From JBEVJC01 sp040510375 (GTDB taxonomy: Bacteria; Bacteroidota; Bacteroidia; Chitinophagales; Chitinophagaceae), in NCBI GenBank assembly GCA_040510375.1, contig JBEVJC010000020.1, positions 1-64,000 of the forward strand: 64,000 nucleotides of DNA, in the 5' to 3' direction. This document shows, piece after piece, positions 9,170 through 18,166 of the stretch (the stretch's first letter is position 1; every line of letters starts with the position of its first letter). Under the pieces are notes generated by a model. It was not told the origin of the DNA. It did no database searches and worked only from the letters and a program-made list of their open reading frames with translations. A program made the position numbers and the translations under genes.

Positions 9170-11416
9170 ATGGAAACTGTAGCTCAGACACCGAAGTATA
9201 ACCTTAATGAAGAACAGGAACGGAAATTAATCCTCCGGGAGTACCGCTCACTCTTACGTTCACTTAAAACCAAGATAAAACCAGGGGATAAAGAATTGCT
9301 TCGCATGGCTTTTGAAATGGCCGCCGAGGCCCATAAGACCATGCGTCGGAAAAGCGGGGAACCCTATATCCTTCACCCCCTGGCCGTGGCTAAGATCTGC
9401 GTGGAAGAAATAGGATTGGGGGTGCGGTCCACCATCTGTGCCTTACTGCATGATACCGTGGAAGACACCGATATCTCCCTGGAAGACCTGGAACGGGAAT
9501 TTGGCCAGGAGATAGCCCGGATTGTGGACGGGCTGACCAAGATCTCCAATGTGATCGATACAAACGCGTCACAACAGGCCGAAAACTTTAAAAAAATCCT
9601 GCTGACCCTGACAGATGATCCCCGGGTGATCCTGATCAAACTGGCCGACCGCCTCCATAATATGCGGACACTGGAAAGTATGAAGCGGGAGAAGCAACTC
9701 AAGATCGCTTCGGAGACCGTGTATGTTTACGCACCCCTTGCACACCGGATGGGACTGTATAGCATCAAGACCGAAATGGAAGACCTGGCCATGAAATATA
9801 TGGAGCCGGAAACCTATAAGGATATTGCACAGAAACTGGCAGAGACCAAACGCGAACGGTCCAAATACATCAACGAATTCATCCGGCCAATCAAGGAAAA
9901 ACTGGAAAGATGGAATTTTAAGTTTGAAGTGTATGGCCGACCCAAGAGTATCCATTCCATTTCCAGTAAAATGAAAAAGAAAGGCGTCGACTTCGAAGAA
10001 GTGTATGACCTTTTTGCCATCCGTGTAATCCTCGACTCCCCCACAGAACGCGAAAAAGAAGATTGCTGGAAAGTTTATTCAATGATCACTGATGAATACA
10101 CGCCTTCACCGGAAAGGTTGCGCGACTGGCTCAGCAATCCCAAGTCGAATGGTTATGAAGCATTACACACCACCGTGATGGGTCCGCAGGGAAAATGGGT
10201 AGAGGTCCAGATCCGTACCAAACGAATGAATGAAATTGCGGAAAAAGGACTGGCTGCACACTGGAAATACAAGGAAGGCACAACCGATGAAAGCCGCTTT
10301 GACAAATGGTTTCAGCAGATCCGTGAAGTGATCAGCAATAATGAAGCAGACAGTATCGACTTCCTGCAGGAATTCAAAACAAGTTTTCTTGCCGAAGAAA
10401 TTTATGTATATACCCCCAAGGGGGATGTAAAAATGCTGCCCGTTAATTCAACGGCACTTGACTTTGCCTTTTCTATCCATAGTGCCATCGGTGTAAAGAC
10501 CATTGGCGCCAAAGTGAATCATAAACTCGTTCCCATCAGCCATAAACTGAGAAGTGGCGACCAGATCGAGATCATTACCAGTAATAAACAAAAGCCTTCA
10601 GAAGACTGGCTGGGGTTTGTTGTTACTGCCAAGGCAAGAGGCCGGATCAAGGATGCACTCAAGGAAGAAAAACGCAAGATTTCCGACGAAGGGAAGTATA
10701 CCGTTCAACGGAAACTGGAAGCAATGGGTGCAGTGTTAAACCAGCATAACACTGAAGAGATTGTACAGTTTTATAAATTGCCTTCCCACCTTGACCTGTT
10801 TTACCAGGTTGCCATCAAGAATATTGATCTTAAGGAGATCAAGGAATTTAAAGTGGTGGGGGAAAATATAGAACCGCCGCGGCCGGTTAAAACCGTCCAG
10901 GAATTCAAACAGGAATTCAATCCTAACCAGCATACCCATAAAAAAGATGCAGAGCTCATTATCTTCGGCGAAAGCAGCGACAAAATCGTTTACAACCTGG
11001 CCAATTGCTGCAAACCAATCCCGGGAGATGATGTATTTGGATTTGTGACCACCGGTAAAGGACTAACGATCCATCGTACCAACTGCCCGAATGCAGCCAA
11101 GTTGCTTTCCAATTACGGGCATCGGGTGGTTAAAACCAAATGGGCCAAAAACAAGGAGATTTCTTTCCTCACAGGCCTGAAGATTGTAGGGCTGGATGAT
11201 GTGGGTGTCATCCACAAGATTACCAACCTTATTTCCGGTGAGTTGCGTATAAATATCAGTGCATTCAGCCTTGAGGCGAAGGAGGGGTTGTTTGAGGGGA
11301 ATATCAAGGTGTTTGTGCACGACCGGGAAGAGCTGGAGCAACTGGTAAGAAGCCTCAAAGAACTTTCGGGAATTGAGTCGGTTGAACGTTTTGACAATGA
11401 AGACATTCCTGCCTGA
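9170..11416 (+). CDS. Bifunctional (p)ppGpp synthetase/hydrolase (Rel/SpoT family)
   Basis: 748 residues, the normal size for long Rel enzymes. Domain order: HD hydrolase (ALLHDTVEDTDIS, RLHNMRTLESM), RelA/SpoT synthetase (YDLFAIRVIL, SNGYEALHTTVMG, EVQIRTKRMNEIAEKG), TGS (EEIYVYTPKGDVKMLP), a helical/zinc-finger region with NCCKPIPGDD, and a C-terminal ACT domain. Because the HD motifs are intact, both synthesis and hydrolysis are expected. It runs the stringent response to amino-acid starvation at the ribosome. A strong terminator follows 29 bp after the stop. Confidence 0.95.
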   Translation: METVAQTPKYNLNEEQERKLILREYRSLLRSLKTKIKPGDKELLRMAFEMAAEAHKTMRRKSGEPYILHPLAVAKICVEEIGLGVRSTICALLHDTVEDTDISLEDLEREFGQEIARIVDGLTKISNVIDTNASQQAENFKKILLTLTDDPRVILIKLADRLHNMRTLESMKREKQLKIASETVYVYAPLAHRMGLYSIKTEMEDLAMKYMEPETYKDIAQKLAETKRERSKYINEFIRPIKEKLERWNFKFEVYGRPKSIHSISSKMKKKGVDFEEVYDLFAIRVILDSPTEREKEDCWKVYSMITDEYTPSPERLRDWLSNPKSNGYEALHTTVMGPQGKWVEVQIRTKRMNEIAEKGLAAHWKYKEGTTDESRFDKWFQQIREVISNNEADSIDFLQEFKTSFLAEEIYVYTPKGDVKMLPVNSTALDFAFSIHSAIGVKTIGAKVNHKLVPISHKLRSGDQIEIITSNKQKPSEDWLGFVVTAKARGRIKDALKEEKRKISDEGKYTVQRKLEAMGAVLNQHNTEEIVQFYKLPSHLDLFYQVAIKNIDLKEIKEFKVVGENIEPPRPVKTVQEFKQEFNPNQHTHKKDAELIIFGESSDKIVYNLANCCKPIPGDDVFGFVTTGKGLTIHRTNCPNAAKLLSNYGHRVVKTKWAKNKEISFLTGLKIVGLDDVGVIHKITNLISGELRINISAFSLEAKEGLFEGNIKVFVHDREELEQLVRSLKELSGIESVERFDNEDIPA

Positions 11417-11444
11417 TTGGCACCCGCTATAAATATTTAATAAA

Positions 11445-11472
11445 AGCCACCATAATATTCGGTGGCTTTTTG
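11445..11472 (+). terminator. Rho-independent terminator after rel
   Basis: AGCCACC and GGTGGCT pair around an 8-9 nt loop and are followed by a T run. It separates rel from purA. Confidence 0.85.
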
Positions 11473-11570
11473 CTGAGGGCTTATTTTTGCCGCCTCGATC
11501 CCGGTTTGCTGGTGACAAGAACAGCTCCACTCACTACGGGACCAGTCAAGAATAAAAAACAAGACCAGCT

Positions 11571-12836
11571 ATGGTAGATGTATTGCTCGGCCTTCAATGG
11601 GGCGATGAAGGCAAAGGAAAGATCGTTGATTATTTTGCAAAGGACTACGACCTGGTTGCCAGGTTCCAGGGTGGACCCAATGCCGGACATACCCTGTACG
11701 TAGGGGATACCAAGGTAGTTCTTCATCAGATTCCTTCAGGTGTTTTTCATCCCGGTAAACTCAATCTTATCGGAAACGGTGTAGTACTTGATCCGGTAAC
11801 ATTGAAACGTGAATGTGATACAGTGGCTTCCTTTGGGGTAGACCTCCGGAAAAACCTGTTTATTTCAGAAAGAACACATCTTATACTTCCAACACACCGT
11901 GCGCTGGATAAGGCTTCGGAAGGATCTAAAGGCATGCAGAAGATCGGTTCCACCTTAAAAGGAATTGGTCCGGCATACATGGACAAAACCGGCCGTAACG
12001 GTATCCGCGTGGGTGATATCCTCGACAAGAATTTCACCACTATCTATATCAAACTCCGGCTCAAACACCAGAAGCTGCTGGATAATTATGGATTCAATGA
12101 AGATATTTCTGCGTGGGAAGAAGAATTTTTCGAAGGACTGGAATTCCTGCGTCAGCTGAACATCGTTAATGGTGAATACTTCATCAATGAACAGATCAGC
12201 AAGGGTAAAAAAATCCTTGCCGAAGGGGCACAGGGCAGTATGCTTGATATCGACTTCGGTACATTTCCGTTTGTAACCTCATCAAACACCATATCGGCAG
12301 GGGTTTGCAGTGGTCTGGGTATTGCACCGCAACATATCAGGGATGTGTTTGGGGTAACAAAGGCCTATTGCACCCGCGTGGGTGGCGGTCCGTTTCCCAC
12401 CGAACTCGAGAACGAGATTGGTGAGGAACTCCGTAAAACAGGTAATGAGTTTGGCGCAACAACAGGCAGGCCCAGGAGATGTGGATGGATTGACCTGGTG
12501 GCACTTAAATTCGCCTGTATGATCAATGGTGTAACAAAGATCGTGATGACGAAGGCCGATGTTCTGGATGCATTTAAGGAGCTGGAAGTATGTACCGCTT
12601 ACAATATCGGTGGTAAGGAAACGGAGCAGATTCCTTTCAGGCTGGACAAGGCACCTGTTACTCCTATATACAAAAAATTCCCGGGTTGGGATACACCCAG
12701 CGTAAATGCAAAAACGGAGGGCGACCTGCCGGAAATCATGAAAAGCTATGTTGCGTTTATTAATGATTACCTTGGTGTTAAGGTACATTATATCTCAAAC
12801 GGGCCGGGCCGCGATCAATTGATCAAGGTCGGGTAA
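11571..12836 (+). CDS. purA: Adenylosuccinate synthetase
   Basis: 421 residues. The GTP-binding N terminus LGLQWGDEGKGKIVDYF carries the catalytic Asp, and NAGHTLY, GIGPAYMDKTGRNGIR, AEGAQGSMLDIDFGTFPFVT and TTGRPRRCGWIDLVAL follow in the standard order. It joins IMP and aspartate using GTP, the first committed step to AMP. It stands between rel and a small acidic protein. No purine-riboswitch-like fold was seen in the 98 bp between the rel terminator and the start. Confidence 0.96.
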   Translation: MVDVLLGLQWGDEGKGKIVDYFAKDYDLVARFQGGPNAGHTLYVGDTKVVLHQIPSGVFHPGKLNLIGNGVVLDPVTLKRECDTVASFGVDLRKNLFISERTHLILPTHRALDKASEGSKGMQKIGSTLKGIGPAYMDKTGRNGIRVGDILDKNFTTIYIKLRLKHQKLLDNYGFNEDISAWEEEFFEGLEFLRQLNIVNGEYFINEQISKGKKILAEGAQGSMLDIDFGTFPFVTSSNTISAGVCSGLGIAPQHIRDVFGVTKAYCTRVGGGPFPTELENEIGEELRKTGNEFGATTGRPRRCGWIDLVALKFACMINGVTKIVMTKADVLDAFKELEVCTAYNIGGKETEQIPFRLDKAPVTPIYKKFPGWDTPSVNAKTEGDLPEIMKSYVAFINDYLGVKVHYISNGPGRDQLIKVG

Positions 12837-12917
12837 AAAATTCCCGAAAAAAGGTTTTAAAAAGTTTGGCCAATTAAAAACTTCGCTGAAATTTTACAGT
12901 TATAACCCCTATCAGGC

Positions 12918-13373
12918 ATGGCAAAATCAGATAAAGAAAAAAAGATAACCGGTAAAGCAAACCCTGCACCGGAGAGTTCATCCAAAAAACCTTCTTCCAA
13001 GTCCAAAAAGACAGAAGAAGAGACAGAGGATGATGATATTGATTCAGAGGATGAGGAGGCGGATGACTTACCTGCGGCCAGGAAAAAGGGAGCAAAGACA
13101 TCTTCCAAAAAAGAATCCGAGGATGACGATGAGGATGATTCCGAAGAGGCAGATGAAGTAGACGACTGGGAAAAAGTAGAAGAGGAGGAAAGCTGGGATC
13201 CGGACTTCGATGAATTCGATATCCCTAAATCCAAAGCGAAAAAAGCGGCAACCGGTGGCACGGGTGCCGGGAAAAAACCAGCGGAAGAAGAAGATGAATT
13301 CAAAGTAGATGATGAGTTCAAGGATATGTTCAACGACAGTGATGATTTTAATGATGAAGATGATGACTATTAA
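12918..13373 (+). CDS. Highly charged, intrinsically disordered protein (Lys-rich start, acidic end)
   Basis: 151 residues, almost entirely Lys, Glu, Asp, Ser, Ala and Pro. The first 40 residues are Lys/Ser-rich, the middle has long Asp/Glu runs, and a short ordered-looking core WEKVEEEESWDPDFDEFDIP is followed by a Lys/Ala/Gly linker and an acidic tail ending FNDEDDDY. There is no signal peptide or membrane segment. It resembles in composition the acidic tail of RNA polymerase delta or histone-chaperone-like proteins, but no homology can be claimed. It lies 82 bp after purA and 31 bp before pabB on the same strand. Function unknown. Confidence 0.7.
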   Translation: MAKSDKEKKITGKANPAPESSSKKPSSKSKKTEEETEDDDIDSEDEEADDLPAARKKGAKTSSKKESEDDDEDDSEEADEVDDWEKVEEEESWDPDFDEFDIPKSKAKKAATGGTGAGKKPAEEEDEFKVDDEFKDMFNDSDDFNDEDDDY

Positions 13374-13403
13374 TTAAACTTCTCACCAGCCTGGAAGATT
13401 AAT

Positions 13404-14714
13404 GTGATAACTACCATATTCCGGATCAGTGATCTGGTCCAAACAAAACAGAAAGTGTTGAACTGGTTACAACGGTTCAACACTTTTTCTTTTCTGGATA
13501 ACCATGCATATAGCTCCGGACTTTCCACCCAGGAAGTCCTGGTGGGTGCCGGTGTGAGGCATTCGCTTGACCTCACTGTTGCAGAAGGCCCCGAAGCGTT
13601 TGTACAGCTGGACAATTTTGTGCAGTCACACAAAGGGTCATGGATTTTTGGCCATCTTGGTTACGACTTTGCATCACCATCTTCACATCGTTTCAATGAA
13701 TCCACTGCTGGTAAAGGCTTTGGTGATATCTGTTTTTTTGTTCCTGAAATAATTATCCGGTTTAACGACAACCGGATGATTATTCTTGCACCCGATCCGC
13801 AAATTGTATTTGATGAAATCAGGGAGACAGAAATCGTCAGCGGAAACAGGCAGATCGCCGGCAAGCCACTGATCCGGTCGCGCCTCACAAAGGAAAAATA
13901 TATCAATACCATTGATCAGTTGCGCCAGCATATTCTCCGGGGTGACTGTTATGAGATAAACTTCTGCCAGGAATTTTTTGCAGAACAGGCAGTGATTGAT
14001 CCGGTGACAACGTATGAGCGGTTGACCCGATTATCACCTGCTCCATTTGCCGGGTTTTACAGGGTGCGCGATCAATGGTTATTATGCGCAAGCCCTGAAC
14101 GGTATCTGAAAAAACTGGGAAATAAGATTTACTCGCAACCTATCAAGGGAACATTGAAGCGCAATAGCAGTGATCCGGTTACTGACCTCCGGCGTTCCGG
14201 TGAATTATATAACAGTGGAAAAGACCGGTCTGAAAATGTTATGATTGTTGACCTGGTTCGTAATGATTTCTCACGTTTTTGTAAAGAGGGAACGGTAAGG
14301 GTGGAAGAATTATACGGCATCTATACTTTTCCCCAGGTATACCAGATGATCAGTACCATCAGTGGGGAACTACCTGACAACGTTACATTTGCCGAAATTA
14401 TCAAGGCCAGTTTTCCAATGGGTTCCATGACAGGTGCGCCTAAAAAAAGAGTGATGGAACTTATCCGGCAGTATGAATTTAATGCCCGGGGACTGTTTTC
14501 GGGAACAGTAGGGTATATCAGTCCTGAGGGTGATTTCGACTTTAACGTGGTAATCCGGAGTATACTTTACGACCAATCTGCCCGATACTTATCGCTTCCT
14601 GCCGGCTCGGGGATTACATTCTACAGTGATCCGGCGCAGGAATGGGAAGAATGCATGGTAAAAGCCGCAGCTATGCGCGCAGTTTTTGAATCGGAAGATC
14701 CACTGGGGAAATAA
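13404..14714 (+). CDS. pabB: Aminodeoxychorismate synthase component I / chorismate-binding enzyme
   Basis: 436 residues from a GTG start; an ATG two bases earlier runs straight into a stop, so GTG is favoured. The C-terminal chorismate-binding domain is complete: CYEINFCQEFF, SPERYLKK, PIKGTLKR, SENVMIVDLVRND and SFPMGSMTGAPKKRVMELI. The Lys in PIKGT is the PabB-type active-site residue, where anthranilate synthases have Ala, so 4-amino-4-deoxychorismate for folate is the likely product. No glutaminase partner is in this window. Confidence 0.88.
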   Translation: MITTIFRISDLVQTKQKVLNWLQRFNTFSFLDNHAYSSGLSTQEVLVGAGVRHSLDLTVAEGPEAFVQLDNFVQSHKGSWIFGHLGYDFASPSSHRFNESTAGKGFGDICFFVPEIIIRFNDNRMIILAPDPQIVFDEIRETEIVSGNRQIAGKPLIRSRLTKEKYINTIDQLRQHILRGDCYEINFCQEFFAEQAVIDPVTTYERLTRLSPAPFAGFYRVRDQWLLCASPERYLKKLGNKIYSQPIKGTLKRNSSDPVTDLRRSGELYNSGKDRSENVMIVDLVRNDFSRFCKEGTVRVEELYGIYTFPQVYQMISTISGELPDNVTFAEIIKASFPMGSMTGAPKKRVMELIRQYEFNARGLFSGTVGYISPEGDFDFNVVIRSILYDQSARYLSLPAGSGITFYSDPAQEWEECMVKAAAMRAVFESEDPLGK

Positions 14715-14836
14715 CACCCTTTTTAACTCTCTGCCTATCTATTTAAATAAATCGACTGACATTAAGGCTTGCTGGTCATTTTGTTGTTACCGTGGTATGA
14801 TGTTTGAAAACATCCCTACACATAAAAGTATTAACT

Positions 14837-15508
14837 ATGAGAATCTTTAAAAATGTTGGTGTTGGTGTTTTGGCACTGACTGTCCTGATGAGCAGCTGTA
14901 ACAACCTCAACCGTACACAGAAGGGTGCCGCTATTGGTACCGCAGGTGGTGCAGGTGTAGGCGCAGTAATTGGTAAAGTGGCCGGAAACACAGCCCTTGG
15001 TGCGATTATCGGTGCAACTGTCGGTGGTGTGACCGGAGCAGTTATCGGTCGCAAGATGGACAAACAGGCCGAGGAAATTAAAAACGAAGTGCCAGGAGCA
15101 AAAGTTGAACGTGTTAACGAAGGTATCGTAGTAGAGTTCAGCAGTGCAGTGCTGTTTGGATTTGATCAGTCAAACCTGCAAGGTGGTGCGCAGAAAACGC
15201 TCAATGATCTTATCACCATCCTTAATAAATATCCTGATACCAATCTCGAGATCCAGGGTCATACCGACAACACAGGTACTGATGCATATAACCAGACACT
15301 CTCTGAAAAAAGGGCAAACTCGGTTGCAAACTACCTGAAGGCAAATGGAATCGCCTCTTCCAGGATTAAAACCGTAGGATTAAGCAAAACATTTCCCAAG
15401 TATACAAATGAAACAGCTGAAGGCCGCGCCCAGAACAGGCGTGTGGAATTCCTGATTACAGCAAATGAAAAAATGAAAGCTGACGCACAAAAAGAGTCAC
15501 AACAATAA
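14837..15508 (+). CDS. OmpA-family outer-membrane lipoprotein with glycine-zipper
   Basis: 223 residues from ATG 14837 (MRIFKNVGVGVL), which places a lipobox at LMSSC. After the lipidated Cys comes a glycine-zipper segment (AAIGTAGGAGVGAVIG and GAIIGATVGGVTGAVIG), then a C-terminal OmpA peptidoglycan-binding domain with LEIQGHTDNTG, NQTLSEKRANSV and AQNRRVEFLI. It would anchor the outer membrane to peptidoglycan. An earlier ATG at 14804 would ruin the signal sequence spacing. A good terminator follows. Confidence 0.92.
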   Translation: MRIFKNVGVGVLALTVLMSSCNNLNRTQKGAAIGTAGGAGVGAVIGKVAGNTALGAIIGATVGGVTGAVIGRKMDKQAEEIKNEVPGAKVERVNEGIVVEFSSAVLFGFDQSNLQGGAQKTLNDLITILNKYPDTNLEIQGHTDNTGTDAYNQTLSEKRANSVANYLKANGIASSRIKTVGLSKTFPKYTNETAEGRAQNRRVEFLITANEKMKADAQKESQQ

Positions 15509-15524
15509 TCTTTTCTCTATTCAA

Positions 15525-15556
15525 GCCCACACAGGTTTTCTGTGTGGGTATTTTTA
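15525..15556 (+). terminator. Rho-independent terminator after the OmpA-like gene
   Basis: CCCACACAG pairs with CTGTGTGGG across a 5-nt GTTTT loop, followed by TATTTTTAT. Confidence 0.85.
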
Positions 15557-15580
15557 TATCTAACCTAAACATAAAAACTA

Positions 15581-16228
15581 ATGAAAACTAAGTTTTTCCT
15601 GACCCTTGCAATTGCAATCGGTACTACCGTAGCCACACAGGCTCAGACAACTTTCGGAATCCGCGGTGGTGTAAATTTCCAGAACATTAATGGTAAGGAA
15701 GCCGACGGAGGCGACCTGGATTACAAGATCAAAACCGGATTCAGCGCAGGTGTGAATGCAGAGATCCCTGTTGGTGATGGATTCTACGTACAACCCGGAG
15801 TGCTTTTCAGTCAGAAAGGAGCCAAGCTTGACGATGATCTCAGGATCAACCTTTCTTACATTGAAGTTCCGGTTAACTTCCTTTACAAACCCGAACTCGG
15901 AACCGGCAAATTATTACTCGGATTCGGACCTTACCTGGGTGTAGCAGTTGGTGGTTCAATCAAGTCGGACGATTCAGATGAGGATATAGATTTTAAATTC
16001 AAGTCTAAAGTTACTACTGCAGAATACCTGACTGATGGTCCATACCTTCGCAGGTTTGATGCGGGAGGTAACCTGCTGGTGGGTTATGAATTTTCCAACA
16101 AGTTATCTTTTCAGTTAAATGCACAGTTAGGTTTGCTGAATATCAATCCTGAAATCGAAGATGCTGATGATAATGATGGAAAATGGAAGAACACCGGATT
16201 CGGTCTTTCATTGGGTTATCGTTTCTAG
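15581..16228 (+). CDS. Porin-family outer-membrane beta-barrel protein
   Basis: 215 residues with a signal peptide (MKTKFFLTLAIAIGTTVATQAQ) and the FGIRGGVNFQNI start typical of the outer-membrane beta-barrel family PF13568/PF13505. Alternating hydrophobic strands continue to a terminal aromatic (LSLGYRF), the usual Bam recognition end. An acidic DDSDEDIDFK loop is probably surface exposed. No substrate can be inferred. It has its own terminator downstream and is separated by another from the OmpA-like gene. Confidence 0.82.
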   Translation: MKTKFFLTLAIAIGTTVATQAQTTFGIRGGVNFQNINGKEADGGDLDYKIKTGFSAGVNAEIPVGDGFYVQPGVLFSQKGAKLDDDLRINLSYIEVPVNFLYKPELGTGKLLLGFGPYLGVAVGGSIKSDDSDEDIDFKFKSKVTTAEYLTDGPYLRRFDAGGNLLVGYEFSNKLSFQLNAQLGLLNINPEIEDADDNDGKWKNTGFGLSLGYRF

Positions 16229-16282
16229 TCATCACTTAAGTAAGCGATGGGAATAAGAATAATTGATGACCATCTTAATAAT

Positions 16283-16326
16283 AAAAACAGGCTGTATCAG
16301 ATTTTTGATACAGCCTGTTTTTATTT
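16283..16326 (+). terminator. Strong hairpin terminator after the porin-family gene
   Basis: A perfect 17-bp inverted repeat (AAAAACAGGCTGTATCA and its complement) around a 6-nt loop, with T-rich flanks on both strands. It could stop transcription from either side, between the rightward porin gene and the leftward lipoprotein gene. Confidence 0.85.
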
Positions 16327-16438
16327 AGAACCCTGGATAGATTATTATCTAAACGATCTGCCCCGGTTACATTTACTTATAGAACTTCTCCTTTTATCAT
16401 CAGGGTTTAACCCTGTCGGAGTTCGCTACCAGCAAGGC

Positions 16439-16933
16439 TTACAGCTTTGTAAAAAGGTAGTTGATGTAAAGGGGCCTGCCTTCAAATGTTACTTCAGATT
16501 GTAATTGCATTGCGTTATCATCAGCAGATATGATCCTGAAACGGTAACCTTCTTCCACGTTTTTAGGTTTTACTCCACCACTAATACGTTTGAACTGGAA
16601 GATTGTGCTGGTGGCTTCCTGGCGGGTTGACCAGACGATACTCCGTTCGCCTACCATACATCCGGGTGCGGAGGAGTTGATAGTATAGGTGCCATTACCA
16701 TTGTTTGGGAACTTCCAGGTACTTCCTCTGAGGCATGCATCGGTTCCTTCGTCCAGTAATGTGATCCTTACATTCTGACCTGCAGGAATTCCTTCATAGG
16801 TAATGTTGTTGAGAGTCCAGTTTCCTTTGACATCCTTGCGCTCCCCGGTCACCACATTTTTTGGACCTCCGCAGGAGGCAATCATCAGAGAGGCGGCAAT
16901 TACAGGGATCAGGACTTTAAGACGTGTAAACAT
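16439..16933 (-). CDS. Lipocalin-like lipoprotein
   Basis: 164 residues from ATG 16933, chosen because it gives a clean lipoprotein signal (MFTRLKVLIPVIAASLMIASC). The mature part contains GNWTLNNITYEG, TDACLRGSTWKFPNNGNGTYTI and GERSIVWSTR, matching the lipocalin-like family (PF13648 type) common in Bacteroidota. The role is unknown: envelope-located, ligand binding only inferred. A hairpin at 16987-17022 separates it from the transglycosylase gene upstream. Confidence 0.78.
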   Translation of the reverse strand: MFTRLKVLIPVIAASLMIASCGGPKNVVTGERKDVKGNWTLNNITYEGIPAGQNVRITLLDEGTDACLRGSTWKFPNNGNGTYTINSSAPGCMVGERSIVWSTRQEATSTIFQFKRISGGVKPKNVEEGYRFRIISADDNAMQLQSEVTFEGRPLYINYLFTKL

Positions 16934-16986
16934 AGTTGTCGGTTTTTTAAAAAAATACAATAATAGTAAGCTATACGGAAAAAAGT

Positions 16987-17022
16987 ATGCCCGTTTTCCC
17001 ACAGATCGGGAAAAACGGGCAT
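16987..17022 (-). terminator. Hairpin terminator after the lytic transglycosylase gene
   Basis: ATGCCCGTTTTCCC and GGGAAAAACGGGCAT pair with one bulged base around a 7-nt loop. It lies 20 bp beyond the leftward transglycosylase stop. The T tract is within the stem flank, so efficiency is uncertain. Confidence 0.6.
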
Positions 17023-17041
17023 AAGAGTAAATTGATCTTAA

Positions 17042-18094
17042 TTATTTAGTGGTGCCAGACGATGCTGTTTCATTATTCAGCAGCAGGTAGACTGATTCAG
17101 CCAGAATATCGAATTTTTTATCGAGGAATACTGTCATTTTATCAGCGGGAAGCCGAAGCTCATACTTACCGTTTAGTGCAATCTGATTATCGAACTGGGG
17201 ATTAATCCGGTTGAAGTCGGACAAGTCCATCCCGATATGTTTTACCAGGACCGATGAATTATAACGCCCGGTAATACTTTGGGTTTTCGAAACAGCTGCA
17301 ATTTCAGCGGCAGTTTTTGAAGTATAATCCGCAGCTTCTTTTTTTGTCAGGGTGGTAATCCCGCCGGTGCCTTCCAGCATATAATGGGTGGCGATAAACT
17401 TTTTTACATGGTTTCTTGACTCCAGGGGCAGGTAGTTCTGTAAGGTCCAGAAATCACGGCTTCCACTCCTGCGGATGGCAGAGTTTACGGTTCCGGGTCC
17501 GCTGTTATAGGCAGCAATCACCAGGAGCCAGTCGCCATATAAATTAAATAACGAATTCAGGTATTTGGATGCAGCGTGGGTGCTTTTTTTAAGATCCCTT
17601 CTTTCGTCGATCTTGCGGCTCACACGGAGTCCCATATTACGGGCAGTGGTTGGCATAAACTGCCAGGGTCCAACGGCTCCGGCCCATGAACGGGCGCCTG
17701 ATTTCAGGTTTGATTCAATAACGGCCAGGTACTTTAATTCCTTAGGGAGATTATGTGCTTCCAGGATATCGTCCATCATGTCGAAATAGGGGCGACCCCA
17801 GTCCTTCAGTTCATCCATGGATTTCTGGAAACGGTCCATATAACCTTCCACAAAGGAAATGGCCATCGGATTCAGTTCCATAGTGTTGGTGGAAACTGCG
17901 GAAGTTTTTACGAACAGGTCTTTAAAACCATCTTTTGGATCAGCCGGAATTTCAACAGCAGTTGCTGGTTGCAATGAGTCCACCTTGTTAAGGAGGTCCA
18001 GTGTATCCGGTTTGAATGGGTTTTTGGGAGCCGCAATAGTTTCGCTTTTTGTAAAAAGGACTACCAGACAAAGCACCCAGATTGTTTTGAACAT
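17042..18094 (-). CDS. Lytic murein transglycosylase (SLT domain, MltD-like)
   Basis: 350 residues with a signal peptide (MFKTIWVLCLVVLF). The SLT domain spans about 105-230, with the catalytic Glu127 in YLAVIESNL, then GAVGPWQFMPTTARNMGL and IAAYNSGPGTV. The C-terminal part (about 270-335) is a LysM-like module, VLVKHIGMDLSDFNRINP. It cleaves peptidoglycan to 1,6-anhydro ends, for wall turnover in the periplasm. It is a short MltD type with a single LysM-like repeat. It is separated from gatA by 72 bp. Confidence 0.88.
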   Translation of the reverse strand: MFKTIWVLCLVVLFTKSETIAAPKNPFKPDTLDLLNKVDSLQPATAVEIPADPKDGFKDLFVKTSAVSTNTMELNPMAISFVEGYMDRFQKSMDELKDWGRPYFDMMDDILEAHNLPKELKYLAVIESNLKSGARSWAGAVGPWQFMPTTARNMGLRVSRKIDERRDLKKSTHAASKYLNSLFNLYGDWLLVIAAYNSGPGTVNSAIRRSGSRDFWTLQNYLPLESRNHVKKFIATHYMLEGTGGITTLTKKEAADYTSKTAAEIAAVSKTQSITGRYNSSVLVKHIGMDLSDFNRINPQFDNQIALNGKYELRLPADKMTVFLDKKFDILAESVYLLLNNETASSGTTK

Positions 18095-18166
18095 CTCTAC
18101 GAATTTAGATTATCCCGCCACGCGGGGAAACACACTAGACCCTTCGCTTCGGGTTTGGCAGGGAGG

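Noticed and set aside
16247..16504. 85-codon plus-strand frame after the porin-family gene
   Set aside because: Runs through a strong terminator and into the antisense of the lipocalin-like gene.
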